Shown here: positions 6,282 through 12,922 of the stretch, in pieces | Layout of the letters: each line of letters starts with the position of its first letter | Numbering within the stretch: position 1 is the first letter of the stretch | Source: an uncultured Prochlorococcus sp. | GTDB lineage: Bacteria > Cyanobacteriota > Cyanobacteriia > PCC-6307 > Cyanobiaceae | Length of the DNA: 12,922 bases | Direction: 5' to 3' | Assembly (NCBI GenBank): GCA_902600395.1 | Contig: CACKJL010000027.1 | Coordinates: 1 to 12,922, forward strand | Made by a program: the position numbers and the translations under genes | Notes under the pieces: generated by a model | Databases searched by the model: none | What the model saw: only the letters and a program-made list of their open reading frames with translations | Told to the model about the DNA's origin: nothing

Positions 6282-6959
6282 TTGATTAGTTGGATAAATG
6301 GAGATTTAGTTGATTTATGGCAAACTAATCAAAAATTTTTTGTTTTAATAAATTGTCAAGGATTAGGATACGAAATACAAATACTAGAATCCTTTTTTCT
6401 CAAATTAAAAACAAATCAGATATCTACTAAAAACATTACTCTTTGGATAAAGCATATTAAAAAAGAAGATTCAGATTTATTATTTGGCTTTACAACAAAG
6501 GATCAAAAGAATTTCTTTATTGAGATTTTAAGTATTCGAGGTGTTGGATCTCAAATTGGTATTGGGATATTAAACAAATTTTCTATTAGTGAAGTTATAA
6601 ATGCAATAAAAAAACAAGACAAAAAATCAATTTGTTCCATACCTGGTATAGGACAAAAAATGAGTGATCGGTTAATTTTAGAATTAAAAAGTAAATTTAA
6701 AAACGAAATATTATCTGAAGAAGAAAAAAGCAAAGATGCATTTAAGATTAAGGATCCTGAGATAAATAAAATGATAGAAGACCTTCAGTTAACCCTTCAA
6801 TCATTAAGTTACAAAAACAAAGATATAAATACAATTTTGCCAATTATTATTAAAGAAATAGATCTCCTAGGTAAAAAAGAAAATAATTTATCATTTGAAA
6901 AACTATTGAAATTAGCTATGCATTATCTGGATGATGATAGTAGTAATATAGATAGATGA
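6282..6959 (+). CDS. ruvA: Holliday junction branch migration protein RuvA
   Basis: RuvA tetramers bind four-way DNA junctions and load the RuvB motor that drives branch migration in recombinational repair. The 225-residue product has the N-terminal OB-fold (1-68) starting MISWINGDL, with GLGYEI (27-32). The acidic pin Glu62/Asp63 in KEDSDLLFGF matches Glu55/Asp56 of E. coli. Two helix-hairpin-helix motifs follow (SIRGVGSQIG 84-93; SIPGIGQKMSDRL 119-131), then a flexible linker and the small C-terminal RuvB-binding domain (about 170-220). The start is TTG at 6282, immediately after the TAA of the previous gene. This TTG gives the conserved N-terminus and no ATG would do so. ruvB and ruvC are not in the window. 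Confidence 0.95.
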   Translation: MISWINGDLVDLWQTNQKFFVLINCQGLGYEIQILESFFLKLKTNQISTKNITLWIKHIKKEDSDLLFGFTTKDQKNFFIEILSIRGVGSQIGIGILNKFSISEVINAIKKQDKKSICSIPGIGQKMSDRLILELKSKFKNEILSEEEKSKDAFKIKDPEINKMIEDLQLTLQSLSYKNKDINTILPIIIKEIDLLGKKENNLSFEKLLKLAMHYLDDDSSNIDR

Positions 6960-6991
6960 CGTAGTATCATAGATAAAAAGAAATAAATTTT

Positions 6992-7261
6992 ATGTCATTA
7001 GATACAGCTGAAAAACAGAAGCTGATTGAAAATCATCAAGTGCATCCAACTGATACAGGTTCAGTTGAAGTACAAGTAGCAATGCTTTCTAAAAGAATAT
7101 CGAAATTAAGTGATCATCTTCAAGGAAACATTCATGATTTCGCTTCAAGACAAGGATTATTAAAAATGATTGGTAAAAGGAAAAGATTACTGTCTTACTT
7201 GAAAGACAAAAACGTTCAAAAATATCATGAACTAGTTAAGAAAATTGGAATCAGAGGATGA
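6992..7261 (+). CDS. rpsO: 30S ribosomal protein S15
   Basis: S15 binds 16S rRNA (helices 20-22) early in assembly of the 30S platform. The 89-residue product is the normal length. It shows the family signature: the DTGSVEVQVAMLSKRI segment (21-36), LSDHL (39-43), the HDFASRQGLLKMIGKRKRLL stretch (48-67) and the C-terminal YLKDKN...Y...KKIGIRG. It follows ruvA after 32 bases. These contain no Shine-Dalgarno sequence and no obvious folded S15-binding leader, so S15 autoregulation of the kind known in E. coli is not evident here. The next gene starts 9 bases after the stop, so rpsO and the pam68-like gene are surely co-transcribed. An additional promoter inside ruvA is possible. Confidence 0.99.
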   Translation: MSLDTAEKQKLIENHQVHPTDTGSVEVQVAMLSKRISKLSDHLQGNIHDFASRQGLLKMIGKRKRLLSYLKDKNVQKYHELVKKIGIRG

Positions 7262-7270
7262 TCTCAATTA

Positions 7271-7720
7271 ATGAAAAAAAAGCAATCTAAAAAAAAGACA
7301 CAAACTAAAAAGAAAAAAAACTATTCCGAAACAACTGCTTTCGCTAATCTAGAAAAAACATCAATTCCTGTAACCAAGCCAAAACGTTCATCAAGTGGCA
7401 TCCCAAAATATGTTGCTGACAGAATGGCAAGAAGAATATTCTTTACAGCTGGAATACCGACAATATTAGGAATGTCTGTTTTTGTTGTTAGCTACATTAT
7501 AGTTACAAGAAATATTGCTGAAATACCTCCTTCTTCAACCATTGCAATTTCAGCATTATTTTTCTTGTTAGGTCTAGCAGGATTGAGTTTTGGAATATTA
7601 TCAGCTAGTTGGGATAAAGAGCCTGGATCCTTTTTTGGTATTGAAAATATCCCAATGAACATACAACGTGCAAAAGCTGCCTTTAAACCTGCTACTCAAA
7701 ATTTTGAGGATAAAAGTTAA
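7271..7720 (+). CDS. PAM68-family (DUF3464) photosystem II assembly protein
   Basis: PAM68 of plants and its Synechocystis homologue are thylakoid-membrane proteins that aid photosystem II biogenesis. The cyanobacterial one is reported to act around CP47 insertion and to associate with ribosomes. The 149-residue product has the family layout: a very basic Lys-rich N-terminus (2-16), the conserved SGIPKYVADRMARRI (42-56), two membrane helices (about 56-78 and 91-110), then SWDKEPGSFFGIENIP (113-128). The basic N-terminus is encoded by three runs of eight A residues. Placement 9 bases behind rpsO links photosystem assembly to translation and suits a ribosome-associated role, but that is inference. 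Its stop is one base from the convergent dnaE stop. Confidence 0.9.
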   Translation: MKKKQSKKKTQTKKKKNYSETTAFANLEKTSIPVTKPKRSSSGIPKYVADRMARRIFFTAGIPTILGMSVFVVSYIIVTRNIAEIPPSSTIAISALFFLLGLAGLSFGILSASWDKEPGSFFGIENIPMNIQRAKAAFKPATQNFEDKS

Positions 7721-7721
7721 T

Positions 7722-10700
7722 CTAGGAAACTAAAGATTTCAAATTAACTTGGAATGATTTATCTTCTAATAATTTGCGAGCTCCTTGAATATCTCCAATA
7801 CAGAATTGTTCACCAAATTTAACGTAGGTAACATTATTTTTATTTCTTACTGCAGCTAAAACTGGAATCTTGATTCCACATTTACCTTTATCGGGTTTAA
7901 ATTTAATTAAGCAGTCTCTCAGAGTATTTTGTACTCTTACATCTGATGCTTGAGAACTTTCAAGATTAATAATAAGCAATTTAAGGTTATCGATTTCTCT
8001 ACAATCATCAATAATTAATTGAGTCTTATCACTCTTTTTATCAATTGTACCCCACACCAATAATCTAGTATCAGTTAAAAGAAATTCTGATAATCTGACA
8101 TAGGTTTTTGGAAAAACTATTGCTTCACAAGATCCAGAAAGATCTTCTAATTGAACTATGGCCATCCTGTCCCCTTTTCTTGTTGTTATTTGCTTCAAAT
8201 CAGGGATCATTGAAACTAAAGAGACTTTAGTTTTATCTTTTGTTTCTTCTAACTGAGAAATGCTTATAGGTGATACAAGTTTTGCTGGCTTAGTTAAATG
8301 CTTTAGAGGATGATCAGATAAATAAAAGCCTAATAACTGCTTTTCTAGCTTTAACTTCTCAATAAGTGAATAGTCATCTACCTTAGCTAATTGTGAATCG
8401 GAAAAAGCAACATTGGAAAATTCTTCTTTTGAGTCAAATAGATTTCCCTGACCTGATAATCTATCACGATTTCTTGAAGAGGCCCACTCAATAACATGAT
8501 CAAGATCTGACAATAACTGAGCTCTATTATTATCATTTGAAAACTCGTCTAGTGCTCCACAATGAATTAGAGATTCAAGACTTCTTTTGTTAAGAACGTT
8601 AGAAGGCAAACGGTCACACAAATCTGATAATGACTTAAAATTTCCAAAACTATTTCGGTTTTCAATTATATTTCTTATCGCAGAATCTCCTAAATTTTTA
8701 ATTGCAGATAAACCGAATAAAATCTGATTATTCTTAATAGTAAAATCCACCCCCGAAAAATTAATGCTCGGTGAAATAACCTCTATTCCCATGGAATAAC
8801 AATTAGAAATATATCTTTGCATCTTATCGCTAGATCCCGAATTTACGCTTAAGAGGGCTGCCATATATGCAACAGGAAAATGAGCTTTTAAAAATGCAGT
8901 TTGATAAGTAACAGCACCATAAGCAGTTGAGTGGCTTTTGTTAAAACAATATTCTGCGAATAAAACCATTTGATCAAAAAGATCATTTGCTAATTTTTCA
9001 TTTACTCCTTTTTTCATGGAACCGTCAACAAAAATATTCCTATGTTTTACCATTTCAGAAACTTTCTTTTTCCCCATCGCTCTTCGAAGTAAATCAGCAT
9101 CACCCAGAGAATAACCAGCTAAGTCTTGAGCAATTTTCATGATTTGTTCTTGGTAAACCATAATTCCATAGGTTTCAGTGAGAATAGACTTAATAAAAGG
9201 ATGAGGGAAATCAACCTTTTCGTTCCCATTTTTTCGATTTATGAATTTAGGTATAAGCCCTGCATCAAGAGGACCAGGTCTATAAAGAGCAAGTATGGAC
9301 GAAATATCCTCAAGAGAATTAGGTTTGAAATCCTTAACCACTTGTTTCATACCGGAAGATTCGAGTTGAAAAATACCTTCAAGATCTCCTCTCCCAATAA
9401 GCTCAAATGTTTTTCCATCATTTTGAGGCAACTCATCAATATTTATTTTCTTACCAATAGATTGATTAATAAGAGAAACTGTTTTTTCAATCATCGTAAG
9501 ATTCTTAAGACCCAAAAAATCCATTTTCAATAATCCAAGTGATTCGATATCATCCATTGAATATTGGGTTATTATTTGTCCTTCATTATTTCTTTGAAGA
9601 GGTACAAGTTCGTCAAGAGGATCTGATGCGATAACAACCCCAGCCGCATGAACTCCATATGTTTTATTAGTTCCTTCTATTCTCAAAGCTAAATCAACCC
9701 ATTTTTTCACCCTATTATCATTAATGTATTTGTCTCTAAATTCTTGGCTAGGAGAATTCTTATCGATCATTTCATTTAGTTTATAAGGTTTCCCTCTTAC
9801 AACCGGTATTAACTTAGCCAATTTATCCGCCTCTCCATATGGTATGTCTAGAACCCTTGCAACATCTTTTAAAACCGCCTTTGAGGTCATTTTATTGAAA
9901 GTAATAATTTGCGCTACTTTATCCTCTCCATAACGATTAGTAACATAATCAATAACCTCATTTCTCCTATCAATACAAAAGTCGGTGTCAATATCTGGCA
10001 TAGACTTTCTTGCTGGATTTAAAAATCTCTCAAACAACAATCCATGTTCAACAGGATCTATATTTGTAATTTGAAGGGCATAAGCTACTAGTGAGCCTGC
10101 TGCAGAACCTCTACCTGGCCCTACAGGGATAGAGTTATCTCTTGCAAATTTGATGTAGTCCCAAACAACCAAAAAATAATCTGGGAAACCCATATCTTTA
10201 ATAATTTTCAATTCGGAAGATAGTCTTTTTTTATACTTCTCATCAACTTCTGCAAGATCATTTTTTTTAAGTCTTTTTAAAAGGCCTTTATTAGATAATT
10301 GTGCAAGGAAAGAAAATGAATCTGTATCTTCGTGGAGAGGGAATTTCGGCATTCTATAATTACCAAATAAATCAAATACTTCAACTTTTCTAGAAATTTC
10401 TACTGTATTATTCACTGCCTCAATAATTGATTGATCATCAATATGATCTTTAAAAAGTTCAAGCATTTCATTTTCACTTTTAATATATTCTGTACCGGTA
10501 TATCTCAATCTTTTTTCATCACTTATTAGTTTTCCTGTTAATACACAAAGCAAAGCGTCATGTGCTTCAACATCCATACTTGATAAGTAGTGGGCGTCAT
10601 TGGTAGCGATGACTTTTATTTGGTGCTTCTTTCCAATTTTTATTAACTCAACATTAACAATTCTATCCTCAATAGAGCCGTGATCTTGTATTTCTAAATA

Positions 10701-11219
10701 AAAGTCATCTGCAAATAATTTTTTATACCAACGCGCTATATCCTCTGCTACGTCTAATCTACCTTTTAAGATAGCTTGAGGTATCTCTCCACCAAGACAA
10801 GCTGTAGAAACAATCAGACCATCACTATATTTACTTAAAAGAGATTTATCAATACATGGTCTAGAAAAAATACCTCGACCTCTCATCCCATTTAGGTGAC
10901 TAATTGTTGTCAACTTCACTAGATTCTTATAACCAGTATAATTTTTTGCTAACACCACCAAATGATATCTTTTTTCTTTTTTTGGTTGAGGATCGTCAAT
11001 AGAACCATTAATCACGTACATTTCATTACCAATAATTGGTTTTATACCTTTCGCTTTACACTTCTTGACCAAATCAAGAACACCATACATAACTCCATGA
11101 TCAGTAAGAGCTATCGATTCCATTCCAAGATCACAAGCTCTATCTACAATTTTTGAAATTTGACTAGCACCATCAAGTAAGCTGTAGTCACTATGATTAT
11201 GAAGCGGAACGAAACCCAT
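7722..11219 (-). CDS. dnaE: DNA polymerase III alpha subunit DnaE (intact, intein-free)
   Basis: DnaE is the replicative DNA polymerase. I choose ATG at 11219 (1165 residues, MGFVPLHNHSDYS), the usual family start, over TTG two codons upstream at 11225. The N-terminal PHP domain keeps candidate metal ligands His7, His9, Asp16, His41, Glu66, His86, Cys141, Asp208 and His210. The palm has GPGRGSAAGSLVAY (about 367-380), the catalytic Asp motif PDIDTDF (408-414) and Asp567 in KMDFLGL. The fingers include YQEQIM and GDADLLRRAMGKK (about 706-718). A tandem helix-hairpin-helix region follows, then the beta-clamp motif QGNLF (924-928) and an OB-fold (about 995-1075). The sequence reads straight through FAEY-CFNKSHS (754-764), the site of the cyanobacterial DnaE split intein. 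gatA lies 84 bases upstream on the same strand. Confidence 0.99.
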   Translation of the reverse strand: MGFVPLHNHSDYSLLDGASQISKIVDRACDLGMESIALTDHGVMYGVLDLVKKCKAKGIKPIIGNEMYVINGSIDDPQPKKEKRYHLVVLAKNYTGYKNLVKLTTISHLNGMRGRGIFSRPCIDKSLLSKYSDGLIVSTACLGGEIPQAILKGRLDVAEDIARWYKKLFADDFYLEIQDHGSIEDRIVNVELIKIGKKHQIKVIATNDAHYLSSMDVEAHDALLCVLTGKLISDEKRLRYTGTEYIKSENEMLELFKDHIDDQSIIEAVNNTVEISRKVEVFDLFGNYRMPKFPLHEDTDSFSFLAQLSNKGLLKRLKKNDLAEVDEKYKKRLSSELKIIKDMGFPDYFLVVWDYIKFARDNSIPVGPGRGSAAGSLVAYALQITNIDPVEHGLLFERFLNPARKSMPDIDTDFCIDRRNEVIDYVTNRYGEDKVAQIITFNKMTSKAVLKDVARVLDIPYGEADKLAKLIPVVRGKPYKLNEMIDKNSPSQEFRDKYINDNRVKKWVDLALRIEGTNKTYGVHAAGVVIASDPLDELVPLQRNNEGQIITQYSMDDIESLGLLKMDFLGLKNLTMIEKTVSLINQSIGKKINIDELPQNDGKTFELIGRGDLEGIFQLESSGMKQVVKDFKPNSLEDISSILALYRPGPLDAGLIPKFINRKNGNEKVDFPHPFIKSILTETYGIMVYQEQIMKIAQDLAGYSLGDADLLRRAMGKKKVSEMVKHRNIFVDGSMKKGVNEKLANDLFDQMVLFAEYCFNKSHSTAYGAVTYQTAFLKAHFPVAYMAALLSVNSGSSDKMQRYISNCYSMGIEVISPSINFSGVDFTIKNNQILFGLSAIKNLGDSAIRNIIENRNSFGNFKSLSDLCDRLPSNVLNKRSLESLIHCGALDEFSNDNNRAQLLSDLDHVIEWASSRNRDRLSGQGNLFDSKEEFSNVAFSDSQLAKVDDYSLIEKLKLEKQLLGFYLSDHPLKHLTKPAKLVSPISISQLEETKDKTKVSLVSMIPDLKQITTRKGDRMAIVQLEDLSGSCEAIVFPKTYVRLSEFLLTDTRLLVWGTIDKKSDKTQLIIDDCREIDNLKLLIINLESSQASDVRVQNTLRDCLIKFKPDKGKCGIKIPVLAAVRNKNNVTYVKFGEQFCIGDIQGARKLLEDKSFQVNLKSLVS

Positions 11220-11303
11220 GTTCAAATAATTTATATATACAAGATAGAGAAAATTTCTAAAAGATCTATATTTTGTGATTACAAATTAATTATTAATACA
11301 AAT
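11220..11303 (-). promoter_or_regulatory. gatA-dnaE intergenic region with likely dnaE promoter
   Basis: This 84-base, very A+T-rich gap precedes dnaE on the minus strand. A TATATA-type -10 candidate with an upstream TG lies within the complement of 11231-11240, which would give a very short leader. A second, TATAGA, lies further upstream (about 11266-11271). A 14-bp inverted repeat TTTGT-GATT-ACAAA (11272-11285) could be a weak hairpin after gatA or an operator-like site. It matches no regulator consensus that I can name with confidence. There is no Shine-Dalgarno sequence. Confidence 0.35.
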
Positions 11304-12752
11304 TTAAAATAATGGTCTGTTCTTAATTACCTGAGCATCAATTTCAAAGATATTTGCGGAATTTAAGATTTTATCTTCTTCTAATACGTTACCTATTAAT
11401 TGCATTCCAATAGGTAATCCTTTTGTATCAAATCCACAAGGAATACTGATTGCTGGGAGGCCTGCTAAATTAGCAGGAACAGTTAATAGATCAGACAAAT
11501 ACATTGAAAGTGGATCATTGACAAAATCACCCTTCAAAAATGCGGTAGTTGGACAAGTTGGGGTTAATAAAACATCTACTTTGTTAAAAGCATTATCAAA
11601 ATCTTTCCTTATAAGTGTCCTAACTTTTTGTGCCTTCTTGTAATAGGCATCACTATATCCAGCTGACAAAGCATAAGTACCTATCAGAATTCTTCTTTGT
11701 ACCTCATCTCCAAAACCTTCAGCTCTACTTTTAGAAGTCATTTCTAAAAGATTTGTACCTTCAGTCGATCTGTAGCCATATTTAACCCCATCATATCTAG
11801 CTAAATTTGCGGAGGCTTCAGATGGTGCAATGACATAATATGTCGCAATTCCATCGTTAAATCTAGGACATTCAACTTCGATAATTTCAGCCCCTAAAGC
11901 TTGGAATCTATCAACTCCAGAAAGAACAGATTCTTTGACTTCTGGATTAAGCCCTTGGTGTTCAAAACATTCTTTAATTATTCCAATTTTTAAACCCTTT
12001 ATAGATTTATTTAAGTCAGTCAAATAATTTGGTACTGGCTTATCAAGACATGTTGAGTCAAAGGGGTCTTTACCAGATATTGAATAAAGAATTTCAGCCG
12101 CATCTGAGACAGTATTTGTAATTGGACCAATTTGATCAAGAGAGCTAGCAAATGCTACAAGTCCATATCTACTAACTCTGCCATAAGTAGGTTTAAGACC
12201 TACGACGCCACAAAAAGAAGCAGGTTGCCTTATTGATCCTCCTGTATCAGAACCTATAGCCGCTGCACAAAATCCAGCGGCAACTGAAGCAGCACTACCA
12301 CCTGAACTACCTCCTGGTACTCTATTAATATCCCAAGGATTTGAAGTGACACCAAATACCGAAGTTTCCGTTGAACTACCCATTGCAAATTCGTCTAAAT
12401 TTGTTTTTCCTAAACAAATTCCCCCTGAAGACCATAATTTACTCGAAGCTGTGGACTCATATGGTGCAACAAAGTTTGTGAGCATTTTACTTGCACAAGT
12501 TGTTGCAATTCCTTTGGTACAAATATTATCTTTTATTGCTATTGGCATCCCCGCTAGAGGAGGAAGTTTTTCTTTATTTTGAATTAATTTATCAATGTTC
12601 TCTGCTTGAGCTATAGCATTATTTTTTGTAGTACAAATAAATGAGTTTATTTCAGAGTCTTTATGATCGATTTTGGCAAAAAAATCATTCACTAATTCCT
12701 TAACAGATAAATTATTGCTTTTAATTTCCTTTCTTAAAGAATTAAAATTCAT
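11304..12752 (-). CDS. gatA: aspartyl/glutamyl-tRNA(Asn/Gln) amidotransferase subunit A
   Basis: GatA is the glutaminase subunit of GatCAB, which converts mischarged Glu-tRNA(Gln) (and Asp-tRNA(Asn) where needed) to the correct amidated form by releasing ammonia from glutamine. The 482-residue product has the amidase signature with a complete Ser-cisSer-Lys triad: Lys74 in AIKDNI, Ser149 in the GGSSGGSAAS segment (147-156) and Ser173 in SDTGGSIRQPA (168-178). Spacings equal those of Staphylococcus aureus GatA. The segment VGLKPTYGRVSRYGL (184-198) and the C-terminal GLPIGMQLIG (445-454) are also conserved, and length is typical. The ATG at 12752 is 30 bases after the stop of the DUF1816 gene on the same strand. 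Partners gatB and gatC are not in the window. Confidence 0.98.
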   Translation of the reverse strand: MNFNSLRKEIKSNNLSVKELVNDFFAKIDHKDSEINSFICTTKNNAIAQAENIDKLIQNKEKLPPLAGMPIAIKDNICTKGIATTCASKMLTNFVAPYESTASSKLWSSGGICLGKTNLDEFAMGSSTETSVFGVTSNPWDINRVPGGSSGGSAASVAAGFCAAAIGSDTGGSIRQPASFCGVVGLKPTYGRVSRYGLVAFASSLDQIGPITNTVSDAAEILYSISGKDPFDSTCLDKPVPNYLTDLNKSIKGLKIGIIKECFEHQGLNPEVKESVLSGVDRFQALGAEIIEVECPRFNDGIATYYVIAPSEASANLARYDGVKYGYRSTEGTNLLEMTSKSRAEGFGDEVQRRILIGTYALSAGYSDAYYKKAQKVRTLIRKDFDNAFNKVDVLLTPTCPTTAFLKGDFVNDPLSMYLSDLLTVPANLAGLPAISIPCGFDTKGLPIGMQLIGNVLEEDKILNSANIFEIDAQVIKNRPLF

Positions 12753-12782
12753 TTTTTGATTAATTTCTTAAATTAAAAGTTA

Positions 12783-12922
12783 TCAAACAGTTAGTGGTTC
12801 TTCTTTTTTGCAGCGAACTAAAGTATGTTTAATATTTTTAGAGCCTTCATCAGAAAGATCTTTAATAAAAGAAGATATACTATCTTTTAAACTACGTTTA
12901 GTAATAAATGGGCCGAACCAGT
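12783..12922 (-). CDS. DUF1816-domain protein, C-terminal part (5' end outside the window)
   Basis: A minus-strand frame runs in from the right edge and stops at TGA (complement of 12783-12785), giving about 46 residues. It begins WFGPFITKRSLKDSISSFIKD and ends in LVRCKKEEPLTV. The WFGPF motif followed by a short helix, an acidic DLSDEG turn and a final Cys-Lys segment ending in P-L-T-V is characteristic of DUF1816. These are small cyanobacterial proteins of unknown function, sometimes found near photosynthesis-related genes. Roughly half of the protein is probably missing. gatA starts 30 bases downstream (12753-12782) with no clear terminator or promoter between, so the two may be co-transcribed. 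Confidence 0.75.
   Translation of the reverse strand, partial: WFGPFITKRSLKDSISSFIKDLSDEGSKNIKHTLVRCKKEEPLTV

Noticed and set aside
6551..6733. 60-codon minus-strand open frame inside ruvA
   Set aside because: It is antisense to the conserved helix-hairpin-helix region. Its residues mirror the codons of ruvA and show no domain.
9126..9533. 135-codon plus-strand open frame inside dnaE
   Set aside because: It is fully contained in the antisense of the dnaE core. The composition (Phe, Ile, Asn, Arg) is what reverse-complemented codons give, and no family is recognisable.
10962..11156. 64-codon plus-strand open frame inside the dnaE PHP domain
   Set aside because: It is antisense to strongly conserved codons and has low-complexity Phe/Ile content with no motif.
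12346..12582. 78-codon plus-strand open frame inside gatA
   Set aside because: It is antisense to the amidase signature region. The frame stays open because of the conserved gatA codons, not because of coding signal.
1..12922. Possible genomic island, prophage, IS element, tRNA or CRISPR array
   Set aside because: Composition is uniform, all large genes are core functions, and I found no transposase, integrase, spaced direct repeats or cloverleaf-forming segment on either strand.

Overview
The window is a strongly A+T-rich, densely packed stretch of bacterial chromosome. It almost certainly comes from a marine picocyanobacterium of the Prochlorococcus high-light type. The evidence is a PAM68-family photosystem assembly gene beside rpsO, a DUF1816 protein (a cyanobacterial family), a candidate operator fitting the cyanobacterial LexA pattern, poor Shine-Dalgarno signals and very short gaps between genes. 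The assignment rests on recognising families and composition, not on a database search. No RNA gene, insertion sequence, phage gene or CRISPR array is visible, and no gap exceeds 100 bases.

Layout. Bases 1-594 (+) hold the 3' end of an unidentified acidic protein followed by rlmH. Bases 600-2869 (+) look like an SOS mutagenesis operon: a LexA-type operator laid over a -10 element, umuD starting at TTG, umuC overlapping it by 4 bp, and 8 bp later a small HExxH putative zinc metallopeptidase. Bases 2886-4919 (-) encode DNA primase dnaG, transcribed towards the SOS operon. From a divergent promoter region at 4920-5009 a second (+) cluster runs to 7720: a DMT/EamA transporter, a small exported glycine-zipper protein, ruvA, rpsO and a pam68-like gene. 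Facing it from the right on the (-) strand are DUF1816 (partial), gatA and dnaE. The stop codons of pam68 and dnaE are separated by one base.

How the genes relate. The window is rich in DNA replication and repair functions: primase, the replicative polymerase alpha subunit, the Holliday-junction protein RuvA, and the translesion polymerase pair UmuD/UmuC. The others serve translation (RlmH, S15, GatA) and photosystem biogenesis (PAM68-like). DnaE is an uninterrupted, intein-free gene at exactly the position where many cyanobacteria carry the DnaE split intein, and its PHP metal-binding set looks complete.

The least-described element is the HExxH protein attached to umuDC. It resembles M76/ATP23-type peptidases in motif layout and by position would be induced with the mutagenesis polymerase. 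Its function is unknown.
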